Source: Burkholderia sp. SRS-46 (GTDB taxonomy: Bacteria; Pseudomonadota; Gammaproteobacteria; Burkholderiales; Burkholderiaceae). From it: a stretch of DNA of 64,000 nucleotides. The stretch spans positions 496,001-560,000 of the forward strand of contig NZ_PTXL01000005.1 of assembly GCF_004343775.1 (NCBI RefSeq). The letters run 5' to 3'. Below, piece after piece: positions 52,523 to 61,494 of this stretch; the stretch's first letter is position 1; each line of letters begins with the position of its first letter. Under the pieces are notes generated by a model. The model did not search any database. It saw only the letters and a program-made list of their open reading frames with translations, and was not told where the DNA came from. The position numbers and the translations under genes were made by a program.

Positions 52523-53419
52523 TCAAGGCTGCCCGTCTTGCGCGGCCTGTTCGATCAGCCAGTCGCGCATCACCGCAAGATCGTCGTCGTCGCGGCGCTC
52601 GCCCGGATACACGAGATAGAACCCCACCGACAACGGAAACGCGAAGTCGAACGGCTTGCTCAGCCGCCCGGCGGCGATGTCGCGCTCGACGAGCGGATCG
52701 GTCGCGAGCGCGATGCCCTGGCCGGCCACCGCCGCGTCGATCGCAAGCGACGTCTGGTTGAAGCGCAGCCCCTTGTGCGGATCGAGGTCGACGCGCTCGG
52801 GCAGCGCGGCGAGAAAATCCGGCCACAGATCGTGCGCATCGTGCAGCAACACATGGCCCGCGAGTGCGCGCGGCGCGGCCGGCGCGGCCAGCAACGCGGG
52901 GCTGCACACCGCGTAGACGTCGAGCGGAAACAGCTGGTGCGCGGCGAGCCCCTTGCCGAACGGCGGCTTGCCGAAGCGGATCGCGAGATCGACGCCGTCG
53001 TGCCGGAACGTCGCGAGCTGCTGGTCGGCGATCACGCGTACGTCGATCTCCGGATATGCGTCGGTGAAGCGCGCAAGGCGCGGGATCAGCCATTTCGACG
53101 CGAACGACGGCGTGGTGCTGATCGTCAGCGTCGCGCGGCGCTTGACGAGCTTGTCGGTGGCATCGGCGATCGCGTTCAGCGCACGCTGCACGTCGGAGAA
53201 GTACGCGGCGCCGTCGTGCGTCAGCGCGAGGCCGCGCGGCAGCCGCTCGAACAGCCGCAGGCCCAGCACGTCCTCCAGATGCCGCACCTGCTGCGCGACC
53301 GCGCCCTGCGTGACGCCGATTTCATCCGCCGCGGCGCGGAAGTTCAGGTGGCGCGCGGACACCTCGAACGCGCGTAGCGCATTGAGCGGCGGCAGGCGGG
53401 ACAGGCGGCGTGGCGGCAT
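52523..53419 (-). CDS. LysR-family transcriptional regulator (GcvA-type)
   Basis: 298 residues. The HTH reads LPPLNALRAFEVSARHLNFRAAADEIGVTQGAVAQQVRHLEDVLGLRLFERL; the effector domain starts near ATLTISTTPSFASKWLIPRL. It is divergent from an SDR gene; TAGA-AAA-TCTA at 53430-53440 lies just upstream of its start and is a plausible LysR half-site pair. It ends convergently with the FMN-binding protein gene. Confidence 0.93.
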   Translation of the reverse strand: MPPRRLSRLPPLNALRAFEVSARHLNFRAAADEIGVTQGAVAQQVRHLEDVLGLRLFERLPRGLALTHDGAAYFSDVQRALNAIADATDKLVKRRATLTISTTPSFASKWLIPRLARFTDAYPEIDVRVIADQQLATFRHDGVDLAIRFGKPPFGKGLAAHQLFPLDVYAVCSPALLAAPAAPRALAGHVLLHDAHDLWPDFLAALPERVDLDPHKGLRFNQTSLAIDAAVAGQGIALATDPLVERDIAAGRLSKPFDFAFPLSVGFYLVYPGERRDDDDLAVMRDWLIEQAAQDGQP

Positions 53420-53429
53420 CGTCAGGCTG

Positions 53430-53440
53430 TAGAAAATCTA
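53430..53440. promoter_or_regulatory. Candidate LysR binding palindrome
   Basis: TAGAAAATCTA, 4-bp arms around AAA, lies 11 bp upstream of the LysR start in the LysR/SDR divergent region. It is short, so the call is tentative. Confidence 0.35.
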
Positions 53441-53552
53441 TCGTCTCGGGGCAGAAATACTGGTTCGACAGCGGCGGTCGATGCGCCTACATTACACCGG
53501 TGCGCGCCCGTGCAGTGGCGCGCGGTCGCTGGAACCGAACGAGGAGCATATC

Positions 53553-54257
53553 GTGACTGTAGAAAAAGTGGCGCTGATCACGGCAGCGGGCAAGGGCATG
53601 GGCGCGGCGATCGCGCGCGAGCTGGCGGCGACGGGCTACCGCGTCGCGCTGATGTCGCCGTCCGGCAGCGCGGTCGCGCTGGGCGAGGAGCTGGGCGGCT
53701 TCGGCATCCAGGGCTCCGTGACCGAGGACGCCGACATCGAGCGCCTCGTGCGCGAGACGATGGCGCGCTACGGCCGCATCGACGCGGTCGTCAACAACAC
53801 GGGCCACCCGCCGAAGGGCGACCTGCTGTCGATCACCGACGATAGCTGGCACGCGGGCCTCGACCTGATCCTGCTGAACGTCGTGCGCGTGATGCGGCGC
53901 GTGACGCCGATTTTCCAGGCGCAGGGCGGCGGCGCGGCGGTGAACATCTCGAGCTTCGCGGCGGATGCGCCCGAGCAGCCGATGCCCGTATCGTCGACGC
54001 TGCGCGCGGCGCTGAGCGCGTGGACGCATCTCTATGCGGAGCGCTACGCGGCCGAGAACATCCGGATGAACGCGGTGCTGCCGGGCTTCGTCGACAGCTG
54101 GCCGGAAACGCCGGAGATCGTCGCGCGCATTCCGGCGGGCCGGTTCGGCAAGACCGCGGAAATCGCGAAGACGGTCGCGTTCCTGCTGTCCGACGGCGCG
54201 GGGTACATCACCGGGCAGAACATTCGCGTCGACGGCGCGATCGTGAAGGCGCTCTGA
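53553..54257 (+). CDS. SDR-family oxidoreductase with altered active site
   Basis: 234 residues. The nucleotide loop LITAAGKGMGAAIA and the later VNNTGHPPKG and NAVLPGFVDSWPETP are normal for SDRs, and the end ITGQNIRVDGAIVKAL is typical. At the catalytic site the sequence is PVSSTLRAALSAW, so the expected Tyr is Ser and the Lys is Arg, while the preceding Ser (NISSFAA) is kept. A non-classical mechanism or substrate is likely. It starts at GTG 53553, 6 bp after GAGGAG. It is divergent from its probable LysR regulator. Confidence 0.88.
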   Translation: MTVEKVALITAAGKGMGAAIARELAATGYRVALMSPSGSAVALGEELGGFGIQGSVTEDADIERLVRETMARYGRIDAVVNNTGHPPKGDLLSITDDSWHAGLDLILLNVVRVMRRVTPIFQAQGGGAAVNISSFAADAPEQPMPVSSTLRAALSAWTHLYAERYAAENIRMNAVLPGFVDSWPETPEIVARIPAGRFGKTAEIAKTVAFLLSDGAGYITGQNIRVDGAIVKAL

Positions 54258-54439
54258 GCGCCAATCCGAGGGCGGCCGCACGGGCCGCCTGCTACAAACC
54301 GGTACAAATCAGACAAATCGCGGATACATCAGACCTTTCAAATCGGCTACGCCGCCGTCATCGCATCGCGCCGGAGTGAACCCCACGGCGCGTGAGCGGG
54401 CGTGCGGCTTGTCCATTTTCGAAAGGAGGATGTCAAGCG

Positions 54440-55717
54440 ATGGCTTCAACACCGTTTTCCCCGATGCGGCGTCACCTGCTGGCCACGTCCGTGGCCGCGG
54501 GCGTCTCCGCGATGCTTCCCACCGCACTCCATGCCGCGACGGGCGGCGGCAGCATCCGCCCGTTCACCGCGCACATTCCCGACGACGCGCTCGCCGACCT
54601 GCGCCGCCGCATCGCCGCGACGCGCTGGCCGGGCACCGAAACCGTGGCCGACGAATCGCAGGGCGTGCGGCTCGCGCGCATGCAGGCGCTGCTTCGCTAC
54701 TGGGGCACCGACTACGATTGGCGCAAGGGCGAGGCGCGCCTGAACGGCTTCCCGATGTTCATCACCGAAATCGGCGGCCTCGACATTCATTTCATCCACG
54801 TGCGCTCGCGCCACGCGAATGCGATGCCGATGATCATGACGCACGGCTGGCCCGGCTCGATCTTCGAATTGCTGAAGGCGATCGGCCCGCTGACCGACCC
54901 GACCGCGCATGGCGCGAGCGCCGACGATGCGTTTCACGTCGTCGTGCCGTCGCTGCCGGGCTTCGGCTTCTCGGGCCGGCCGACGAAGACGGGCTGGGGC
55001 TCGGACCACATCGCGCGCGCATGGGGCGAGCTGATGGCGCGGCTCGGCTACACGCGCTTCGTGTCGCAGGGCGGCGACTGCGGCTCGGTGATCTCGCACC
55101 GGATGGCCATGCAGCGCGTGCAAGGGCTGGCCGGGATTCACGTCAACATGCCGGCCACGGTGCCGCCCGACATCGCGACGCTGCTCGCGACCGACGCACC
55201 CGCGCCGGCCGGGCTGTCGCCGAAGGAGAAGGCCGCGTACGAGAAGCTCGCGACCTTCTATCGCGACAACTGCGGCTACTCGGCGATGATGGTGACGCGC
55301 CCGCAGACGGTCGGCTACGCGCTCGCCGATTCGCCGGCAGGGCAGGCCGCGTGGATGTACGACAAGATCTCGCAGTGGACTTACAGCGGCGGCATTCCCG
55401 AGCGCTCGATTCCGCGCGACGAGATTCTCGACGACATCTCGCTGTACTGGCTGACGAACACCGCGACGTCCGCCGCGCAGATCTACTGGGAGGATCACTC
55501 GAACAACTTCAACGCGGTGGACATCAAGCTGCCGGCGGCGATCACCGTGTTTCCCGGCGAGATCTACCAGGCGCCGCGCAGCTGGGCCGAGCGTTGCTAT
55601 CACAACCTGATCTACTTCAACGAAGTCGGCAAGGGAGGGCATTTCGCGGCATGGGAGGAGCCCGAGCTGTTCGCGCAGGAGGTACGTGCCGGGTTCCGGT
55701 CGCTGCGCCGCGCGTAG
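54440..55717 (+). CDS. Exported epoxide hydrolase-family protein
   Basis: 425 residues. A twin-arginine-type leader (SPMRRHLLATSVAAGVSAMLP) precedes the EHN N-terminal domain (SIRPFTAHIPDDALADLRRRIAATRWP). The alpha/beta-hydrolase core has the oxyanion HGWPGS, nucleophile Asp213 in SQGGDCGSVISH and His401 in GKGGHFAAWEEP. It hydrolyses epoxides to diols in the family; the substrate is unknown. ATG at 54440 follows AGGAGG with a somewhat long spacer. It lies upstream of a second exported hydrolase and a cytochrome P460. Confidence 0.92.
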   Translation: MASTPFSPMRRHLLATSVAAGVSAMLPTALHAATGGGSIRPFTAHIPDDALADLRRRIAATRWPGTETVADESQGVRLARMQALLRYWGTDYDWRKGEARLNGFPMFITEIGGLDIHFIHVRSRHANAMPMIMTHGWPGSIFELLKAIGPLTDPTAHGASADDAFHVVVPSLPGFGFSGRPTKTGWGSDHIARAWGELMARLGYTRFVSQGGDCGSVISHRMAMQRVQGLAGIHVNMPATVPPDIATLLATDAPAPAGLSPKEKAAYEKLATFYRDNCGYSAMMVTRPQTVGYALADSPAGQAAWMYDKISQWTYSGGIPERSIPRDEILDDISLYWLTNTATSAAQIYWEDHSNNFNAVDIKLPAAITVFPGEIYQAPRSWAERCYHNLIYFNEVGKGGHFAAWEEPELFAQEVRAGFRSLRRA

Positions 55718-55946
55718 GCGTGGTTTGAAGGACGAACGGACGCGAGCTTGCGGAAACGCGGCTCGCGTTCGTCTTCGGGCGTTGTTTTCCGCAGGATTTT
55801 GAATCGCTGTGTGTCGTGTTCGAACGCAGATACGTTGAGATACAAAGCGTCCGCCGGCTTCGGATATAAATCCGGTGAAGCAAGCCCAGCGTGCCCGCCC
55901 AGTGCCGCGGGGCCATTCCTCAGCGATCGATAATGGAGAACGAGTC

Positions 55947-56984
55947 ATGCCTGAAACCGTGAACACCCGCCGCCGCCTGATCCTCGGCACGACGCTCGCG
56001 AGCCTCGCCGACCTGGGGCTCGGCACGCTCGCGCACGCGCAATCGGCGCCCGATGCGTCGCCGAAGCCGAGCGCGGCAGGCGGCGCGTCGTTCGACACGA
56101 TCCACCAGATCGACGCGGGCGTGCTCAACGTCGGGTATGCGGACGTGGGGCCCCGGAACGGCCCCGTCGTGTTCCTGCTGCACGGCTGGCCGTACGACAT
56201 TCACAGTTATGCGGAGGTCGCGCCGCTGCTCACGGCGGCGGGCTATCGCGTGATCGTGCCGTACCTGCGCGGCTACGGCTCGACGACGTTCCGCTCGGCC
56301 GACACGGTGCGCAACGGCCAGCAGGCCGTGACGGCCGTCGACATCATCGCGCTGATGGACGCGCTGAAGATCGATCGCGCGGTGTTCGGCGGCTACGACT
56401 GGGGCGCGCGCACCGCCGACATCATCGCGGCGCTGTGGCCGCAGCGCGTGAAGGCGCTGGTGTCGGTGAGCGGCTACCTGATCGGCAGCCAGGAGGCGAA
56501 CCGCAAGCCGCTGCCGCCGCAGGCGGAATTGCAGTGGTGGTATCAGTTCTACTTCACGACCGAGCGCGGCGCGCTCGGCTACGCGGCGAACCGCGATGCG
56601 TTCAACAAGCTGATCTGGCAGCTCGCGTCGCCGAAATGGCAGTTCTCCGACGAGATCTATGGGCGCTCGGCCGCGTCGTTCAAGAACCCCGATCACGTGG
56701 CTGTCGTGATCCACAACTATCGCTGGCGTCTCGGGCTCGCGAAGGGTGAAGCGCAATACGACGACATCGAGCGGCGCCTTGCCGCCGGCCCGGCGATTGC
56801 GGTGCCGACGATCACGATGGAAGGCGACGCGAACGGCGCGCCGCATCCGGAGCCGGCCGCGTACGCGAAGAAGTTCACCGGCAAATACCAGCACCGCACG
56901 ATCAGCGGCGGCATCGGGCACAACCTGCCGCAGGAGGCGCCGCAGGCGTTCGCCGAGGCGATCCTGCAAGTGGAGCGTCTGTGA
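55947..56984 (+). CDS. Exported alpha/beta hydrolase, epoxide hydrolase/haloalkane dehalogenase-like
   Basis: 345 residues with a twin-arginine-like leader (VNTRRRLILGTTLASLADLGLG). The core shows VFLLHGWPYD, nucleophile Asp151 in GGYDWGARTADI, and His325 in SGGIGHNLPQEAP. An Asp nucleophile indicates epoxide hydrolase or dehalogenase chemistry rather than an esterase. It starts at ATG 55947 after GGAGAACGAG and overlaps the cytochrome P460 start by one base (TGATG), so the two are translationally coupled. Confidence 0.9.
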   Translation: MPETVNTRRRLILGTTLASLADLGLGTLAHAQSAPDASPKPSAAGGASFDTIHQIDAGVLNVGYADVGPRNGPVVFLLHGWPYDIHSYAEVAPLLTAAGYRVIVPYLRGYGSTTFRSADTVRNGQQAVTAVDIIALMDALKIDRAVFGGYDWGARTADIIAALWPQRVKALVSVSGYLIGSQEANRKPLPPQAELQWWYQFYFTTERGALGYAANRDAFNKLIWQLASPKWQFSDEIYGRSAASFKNPDHVAVVIHNYRWRLGLAKGEAQYDDIERRLAAGPAIAVPTITMEGDANGAPHPEPAAYAKKFTGKYQHRTISGGIGHNLPQEAPQAFAEAILQVERL

Positions 56985-57520
56985 TGCGGGCGGGAATCTG
57001 TATCCTGCGTCGCGGCGCGAGCCGTGCGCTCGTTGCGGGCGCGCTGCTGGCCGGCGCACTTGCGGCGAGCGGCTCCGCCGCGATCGCGGAAGAGTCGAAG
57101 CCGGCTGCGTCGCCGATCTACGGCGTGACGATCCCGCCCGGCTACCGGAAGTGGGAAATGGTCGCGCCGGCCGAGGAAGCCGCGCCGCTCGACGAGTTGC
57201 GCGTGGTGCTCGGCAATCCGGTTGCGATTCGCGCGCTGGAGCAGGCGACGCTGCCGTTTCCGGACGGCACGATCCTCGTGAAGCTCGCGTACAAGCGCAA
57301 GCAATCCGACGAGTTCGCGCCGGCGACGGTGCCAGGGCAGGCGACGACCGTGCAGGTGATGGTGAAGGATTCGCGGCGCTATGCGGCGACGGGCGGGTGG
57401 GGTTTCGGGCGCTTTATCAACGGCGTGCCGGCTGATATCGGCCAGCATCAGACGTGCTTTGCGTGTCACCAGGCGCGGGTGAAGAACCACGATTTCGTGT
57501 TTACGCGGCTTGTGCCGTGA
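56984..57520 (+). CDS. Cytochrome P460-family protein
   Basis: 178-residue periplasmic c-type heme protein. A signal peptide (LVAGALLAGALAASGSAAIA) is followed by a P460 domain with VTIPPGYRKWEMVAP and WGFGRFINGVP. The heme attachment motif is CFACH (Cys158, Cys161, His162). Family members oxidise hydroxylamine or act as related heme enzymes. The start ATG shares its A with the upstream hydrolase stop. Coupling to exported hydrolases is unusual and suggests periplasmic oxidation linked to epoxide or halide chemistry. A terminator follows. Confidence 0.92.
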   Translation: MRAGICILRRGASRALVAGALLAGALAASGSAAIAEESKPAASPIYGVTIPPGYRKWEMVAPAEEAAPLDELRVVLGNPVAIRALEQATLPFPDGTILVKLAYKRKQSDEFAPATVPGQATTVQVMVKDSRRYAATGGWGFGRFINGVPADIGQHQTCFACHQARVKNHDFVFTRLVP

Positions 57521-57550
57521 TACCGACGTGACACGAAGGGCGAGCGAAAG

Positions 57551-57575
57551 GCGTGCCGCGTGCGGCACGCTTTTT
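57551..57575 (+). terminator. Rho-independent terminator after the cytochrome P460 gene
   Basis: GCGTGCCG-CGTG-CGGCACGC followed by TTTTT. It abuts the stop codon of the convergent SRPBCC gene and may serve both directions. Confidence 0.88.
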
Positions 57576-58087
57576 CAGGGTTCTTCGTGGATTTCCACGG
57601 ATGTCGCCTGCCGACCCCGAGCGGCCCATCGTATCAATCGCGCATGGCGATGACGAAACAAAAATTTCACCACCTGCATCGTGGCCTGCCGCCACCCAGG
57701 GATCCATGCTCCCGGCCGACGCAATTCGAACGTCAGTCGGTCATGCACTTCGCTTCCTCCGCTTACGTCGCGAATCGTCCGTTCGTGCACCCACGTACGC
57801 ATTCCAAGCATGCGCGACGTTTCCTTGAATCTGAAGCCCGGCCCCACTTCGGCCAGTGTCATGTCGTCGAAGTCCACCGGGAAGGCGCCGAGTGCGAGGA
57901 GCCAGCTTCGGCCGAGGTAATGCCCGGTCGGTAATTGATCGATCGTCTTGCCCCGCAATTCAGGCGGAATCGTCATCCGCAACCAGGGAAACAACTCGTC
58001 GTTGATCCCTTCCGGTGTCGTCACGCGATGCCACAACTCGGCGGCGCTTACCGGAAGCGTGGACTTTTGCTCAAAGGTCGATTTCAT
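57575..58087 (-). CDS. SRPBCC/START-like ligand-binding protein
   Basis: 170 residues with the opening STLPVSAAELWHRVTTPEGINDEL, typical of SRPBCC helix-grip folds (first strand and the AELWxxVT loop). Further strands are WLLALGAFPVDFDDMTLAEVGPGFRFKETS and SEVHDRLTFELRRPG. It has no signal peptide. Members bind hydrophobic ligands or act as cyclases or hydratases; no function is assigned. It converges on the cytochrome P460 gene. Confidence 0.8.
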   Translation of the reverse strand: MKSTFEQKSTLPVSAAELWHRVTTPEGINDELFPWLRMTIPPELRGKTIDQLPTGHYLGRSWLLALGAFPVDFDDMTLAEVGPGFRFKETSRMLGMRTWVHERTIRDVSGGSEVHDRLTFELRRPGAWIPGWRQATMQVVKFLFRHRHARLIRWAARGRQATSVEIHEEP

Positions 58088-58397
58088 GCGGATGTCGGTG
58101 CTCTCTGGATCCGTCGTGGTTCAAGATTCTCGCCCATTTTCAACGATTCACATGGCAATGCCCTGGGCCCGCATGGGGCCGAACCTCGACGGTCTGCCCC
58201 GCTTCAGCCCCACACGAGTTTGTATCCCACTGTATCTACACCCCTCCTGGAAAAACTGGCATGCGCCCGGCCCCTGTTCCGGAAACATGCGCGATACGTG
58301 GGCGGGTTCTACTGTCGACATGCAGAAAGCATTCGATAAACGACGTTGAATCGGATACCGAATGACCGACTGCTCACTTTCCTTCAGGAGAACGCTC
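58088..58397. other. Intergenic region without a recognisable gene
   Basis: 310 bp between divergent SRPBCC and DUF4148 genes. Short frames are present without motifs. CAGGAG at about 58385-58390 is the ribosome site of the downstream gene. Confidence 0.5.
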
Positions 58398-58733
58398 ATG
58401 AAAACCGCTCGAATCCTCGCCGTTGCCGTGCTCGCCGCCATCCCCGCCTTGTCCTTCGCCGATACCGGCCACGGCCTGACCCGCGCCGACGTGCGCGCCG
58501 AACTCGTCCGGCTGGAGCAGGCCGGCTACAACCCGGCGCGCAGCGAACCGCATTACCCGGACGACGTCGCCGCCGCGCTGCAGGTCGCGCGCTCCGACCA
58601 GAACGGCCCGTCGAAGTCCGAAGGCGACAACGTGGCCGACACGCCCGCGCCGGCCCAGCATCGCGACATGGTGCAGGCGCGCGCCGCCCACCACGACACG
58701 ATTCCGTCCGACGACCTCTATGCGCATTCGTGA
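58398..58733 (+). CDS. DUF4148 domain exported protein
   Basis: 111 residues. A signal peptide (RILAVAVLAAIPALSFA) is followed by the DUF4148 signature GLTRADVRAELVRLEQAGYNPAR. The rest is a low-complexity acidic/His tail. These small periplasmic proteins are abundant in Burkholderia and often stress-induced; the molecular function is unknown. ATG at 58398 follows CAGGAG. It precedes an exported hydrolase on the same strand by 90 bp. Confidence 0.9.
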   Translation: MKTARILAVAVLAAIPALSFADTGHGLTRADVRAELVRLEQAGYNPARSEPHYPDDVAAALQVARSDQNGPSKSEGDNVADTPAPAQHRDMVQARAAHHDTIPSDDLYAHS

Positions 58734-58823
58734 TTCGTTGCCGCCCGCGCTGCCCAACGGCGGCGCGGCGGCCATCGCGGCACTTCATGTGAACAACACG
58801 ACAGAACAGACAGGAGCATGACA

Positions 58824-59612
58824 ATGGTTCGTTCGATGCAACGGGTACTGATCTCCGCCGCCGTGGTCGGCGGCATGTTCGGTGCGGCGGCGGCCCACGC
58901 CGCCCCCAACGAAGACCTGAAAGGCACCAACGTCGTGCTCGTGCACGGCGCGTTCGCCGACGGGTCGAGCTGGAACCGCGTGATTCCGCTGCTCGAGGCG
59001 CGCGGCCTGCACGTCGTGTCCGTGCAGAACCCGCTGAGCTCGCTCGCCGACGACGCGGCCGCCACGAAGCGCGCGATCGACCAGCAGCAAGGGCCTGTCG
59101 TGCTGGTCGGCCACTCGTGGGCCGGCGTCGTGATCAGCGAGGCCGGCAACGACGACAAGGTGAAGTCGCTCGTCTACGTCGCGGCGTTCGCACCGGACAA
59201 CGGCCAGTCGATTGCCGACGTCACGCAGGGGCTGCCGCCGCCGGCGTGGGCGGGCGAACTGCGCAAGGACGCGGGCGGTTTCACGCGGCTGTCGGACCAG
59301 GCCATCGCGCAGGATTTCGCGCCCGACCTGCCGGCCGCGCAGCAGCGCATCGTCGCGGCGACGCAGGGGCCGTGGTATGGCGGGTGCATTTCGGAGAAGG
59401 TCACACAGGCCGCATGGCACGCGAAGCCGTCGACCTTCGTCGTCGCGACGCAGGACAAGATGATCGATCCGGCGCTGCAGGAGTCGATGGCGAAGCGGAT
59501 CGGCGCGACGCTCACGCGCGTGAACGGCAGCCATGTCGCGATGCTGAGCCAGCCGAAGGCCGTGGCCGACGCGATCATCGCGGCTGCAGCCCGCGCGAAG
59601 CAGGCGCAGTGA
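58824..59612 (+). CDS. Exported alpha/beta-hydrolase (esterase-like)
   Basis: 262 residues with a signal peptide (VLISAAVVGGMFGAAAAHA-AP). The alpha/beta fold shows VVLVHGAFADGSSWNRVIP (oxyanion loop), nucleophile Ser98 in VGHSWAGVVISE and a late His in VNGSHVAMLSQPK. It resembles HNL/MES-like or salicylate-ester esterases of the AB_hydrolase_6 group. ATG at 58824 is preferred because AGGAG lies 7 bp upstream; ATG at 58818 would be only 1 bp from it. The substrate is unknown. Confidence 0.9.
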   Translation: MVRSMQRVLISAAVVGGMFGAAAAHAAPNEDLKGTNVVLVHGAFADGSSWNRVIPLLEARGLHVVSVQNPLSSLADDAAATKRAIDQQQGPVVLVGHSWAGVVISEAGNDDKVKSLVYVAAFAPDNGQSIADVTQGLPPPAWAGELRKDAGGFTRLSDQAIAQDFAPDLPAAQQRIVAATQGPWYGGCISEKVTQAAWHAKPSTFVVATQDKMIDPALQESMAKRIGATLTRVNGSHVAMLSQPKAVADAIIAAAARAKQAQ

Positions 59613-60035
59613 TCGACGGTGGCGCTGCGGTGTGCCCGATCGGGCATGCGGCGGCGCTGCATGCATCACCGGAGTCGAGCCATGCGCTCGGCTTCCATCC
59701 CGAATCACGACGCGCCGACGTTCTTTCCTCTGCTCCCGCAGCCGGCCCCGATTCCACGGTACCTGACCGCCGCGCGACTCGTTGCATCCGCAACCCTTCC
59801 CGACTTCCGTGCAATCGTTTCCACGCCGCGCCGTCGTGCGACGGACTGCACCAATCCGTCCGATAGCGAACAAGCGCGATAGCAATTCATCCGGCGCTGA
59901 TTAGGAAATGAGTTTTTATTGGTTCTGCATCCCGACTCGCGCTCGCATAGTGGCGCTGACGGCTATAGACAGCATGCAAGCTGCAGCGGCCGCATTCCCG
60001 GTATTGATGATCGGATGAACCGACAAGGAAGCGTC
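59613..60035. other. Region upstream of the encapsulin-linked operon
   Basis: 423 bp with no convincing gene. It contains a perfect 14-bp palindrome TGCCCGATCGGGCA (59633-59646). The A/T-rich stretch at 59901-59930 (TTAGGAAATGAGTTTTTATT) is the likely promoter region for the rhodanese/cysE genes. The sequence CGGCTATAG at 59960-59968 recurs before the encapsulin gene. Confidence 0.55.
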
Positions 60036-60506
60036 ATGACGTTTGCATTGGAAGAACGAGCCGCCGCGCAGCAGGCGCTCGAAGCGGCCCGCGTGGCCGC
60101 GGCCGCGGACGGCACGCCGTACGCGGGCGGGGTGGCCCCCGCGATCGCGTGGGCGCTGTTCGCGTCCGGCGACGCGCGCTTGGTCGACGTGCGCACCGCG
60201 GAGGAGCGCAAGTTCGTCGGCCACGTGCCCGACACGCTGCATGTGCCGTGGGCGACCGGCACGAGCCTCACGCGCAACCCGCGCTTCGTGCGCGAGCTGG
60301 AAGCGAAGACCGGCAAGGATGCGCTGATCCTGCTGTTGTGCCGCAGCGGCAACCGCTCGGCACAGGCCGCCGAAGCGGCGACCAAGGCGGGCTTCACGCA
60401 AGTGTTCAACGTACTCGAAGGCTTCGAGGGCGACCTGGACGAACAGCAGCGCCGCGGCGGCCGCAACGGCTGGCGCTTCCACGGCTTGCCGTGGGCGCAG
60501 GACTGA
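60036..60506 (+). CDS. Rhodanese-family sulfurtransferase
   Basis: 156 residues, single rhodanese domain after a roughly 30-residue Ala-rich helix. The active-site loop is LLCRSGNRSAQAA with Cys102, which carries a persulfide during sulfur transfer; DVRTAEERKFVGHVPDTLHVPW is the conserved first half. ATG at 60036 follows AAGGA. It opens the operon with serine O-acetyltransferase, XRE regulator, family 2A encapsulin and cysteine desulfurase, where it probably accepts or delivers sulfane sulfur. Confidence 0.93.
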   Translation: MTFALEERAAAQQALEAARVAAAADGTPYAGGVAPAIAWALFASGDARLVDVRTAEERKFVGHVPDTLHVPWATGTSLTRNPRFVRELEAKTGKDALILLLCRSGNRSAQAAEAATKAGFTQVFNVLEGFEGDLDEQQRRGGRNGWRFHGLPWAQD

Positions 60507-60534
60507 AACACGGCCGATACGGGGAGAAGCGACA

Positions 60535-61494
60535 GTGGCCGCATTCGACATCGACGACATCGTTCAATCGCTGCACGCCGAGCGCCGTGCGTGGCGGGAA
60601 AAGCAGCGGCGCTCGCTGGAGCCCGGCGGCCGCGACCTGCCGGCGCGCGAGGCGCTCGCGCAGATCGTCGGCGCGCTGAAGGGCGTGCTGTTTCCGATGC
60701 GGCTCGGCCCGCCGGACTTGCGGCAGGAAAGCGAGAACTTCTACGTGGCCCACGCGCTCGACGCGGCGCTGAACGCACTGCTCGCGCAGGTGACGTTGGA
60801 GCTGCGCTACGCGGCGCGCCAGCGCAGCGCGGCGGCGCCGGCCGACGAGCCGGCATCGGCGGCCGTGCAGGCGTTCGCCGCGCGGCTGCCGGAGATCCGC
60901 CGGCTGCTCGACAGCGACGTGCTCGCGGCGTTCCACGGCGACCCGGCGGCCGGCAGCGTCGACGAGGTGCTGCTGTGCTACCCGGGCATCCTCGCGATGA
61001 TCCATCACCGGCTCGCGCACGAGCTGTACCGGCTCGGCCTGCCGCTGCTGGCGCGGATCATCGCCGAGCAGGCGCATGCGGAAACCGGCATCGACATCCA
61101 TCCGGGCGCGCGCATCGGCGGCGGCTTCTTCATCGATCACGGCACGGGCGTCGTGATCGGCGAGACCGCGATCATCGGCGAGCGCGTGCGCGTCTATCAG
61201 GCGGTGACGCTCGGCGCGAAGCGCTTCCCGCGCGACGCGGCCGGCCATCTGGAGAAAGGCCTCGCGCGCCATCCGATCGTCGAGGACGACGTCGTGATCT
61301 ACGCGGGCGCGACGATCCTCGGCCGCGTGACGATCGGGCGCGGCGCGGTGATCGGCGGCAACGTGTGGCTCACGCAGGACGTGCCGCCCGGCGCGAACGT
61401 CACGCAGGCCGTGCTGCGCAGCGAGGCGCTGCACGCCTCGAATGCGCCGCGCGCGCCGGCCGAGCGGGTTCCCGTTGAACAGGCGGCATCATGA
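60535..61494 (+). CDS. cysE: Serine O-acetyltransferase
   Basis: Makes O-acetylserine, the carbon skeleton for cysteine. 319 residues: an N-terminal all-helical region, then a left-handed beta-helix of hexapeptide repeats (IDIHPGARIGGGFFIDHGTGVVIGETAIIGERVRVYQAVTLGAK). Catalytic-type histidines lie in IHPGARIG and IDHGTGVV. It starts at GTG 60535 after GGGGAGAAGC, 28 bp from the rhodanese stop, and overlaps the XRE start by ATGA. Its place beside a desulfurase-loaded encapsulin suggests local cysteine supply. Confidence 0.94.
   Translation: MAAFDIDDIVQSLHAERRAWREKQRRSLEPGGRDLPAREALAQIVGALKGVLFPMRLGPPDLRQESENFYVAHALDAALNALLAQVTLELRYAARQRSAAAPADEPASAAVQAFAARLPEIRRLLDSDVLAAFHGDPAAGSVDEVLLCYPGILAMIHHRLAHELYRLGLPLLARIIAEQAHAETGIDIHPGARIGGGFFIDHGTGVVIGETAIIGERVRVYQAVTLGAKRFPRDAAGHLEKGLARHPIVEDDVVIYAGATILGRVTIGRGAVIGGNVWLTQDVPPGANVTQAVLRSEALHASNAPRAPAERVPVEQAAS

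Noticed and set aside
59633-59646. Perfect palindrome TGCCCGATCGGGCA as operator of the encapsulin operon
   Set aside because: It lies about 390 bp from the first gene, close to the end of the upstream hydrolase, and short G/C palindromes are common here; kept only as a note.
59682-59882. Possible small gene beginning MRSASIPNHDAPTFF before the rhodanese operon
   Set aside because: No ribosome site or family resemblance; codon pattern unlike neighbours.
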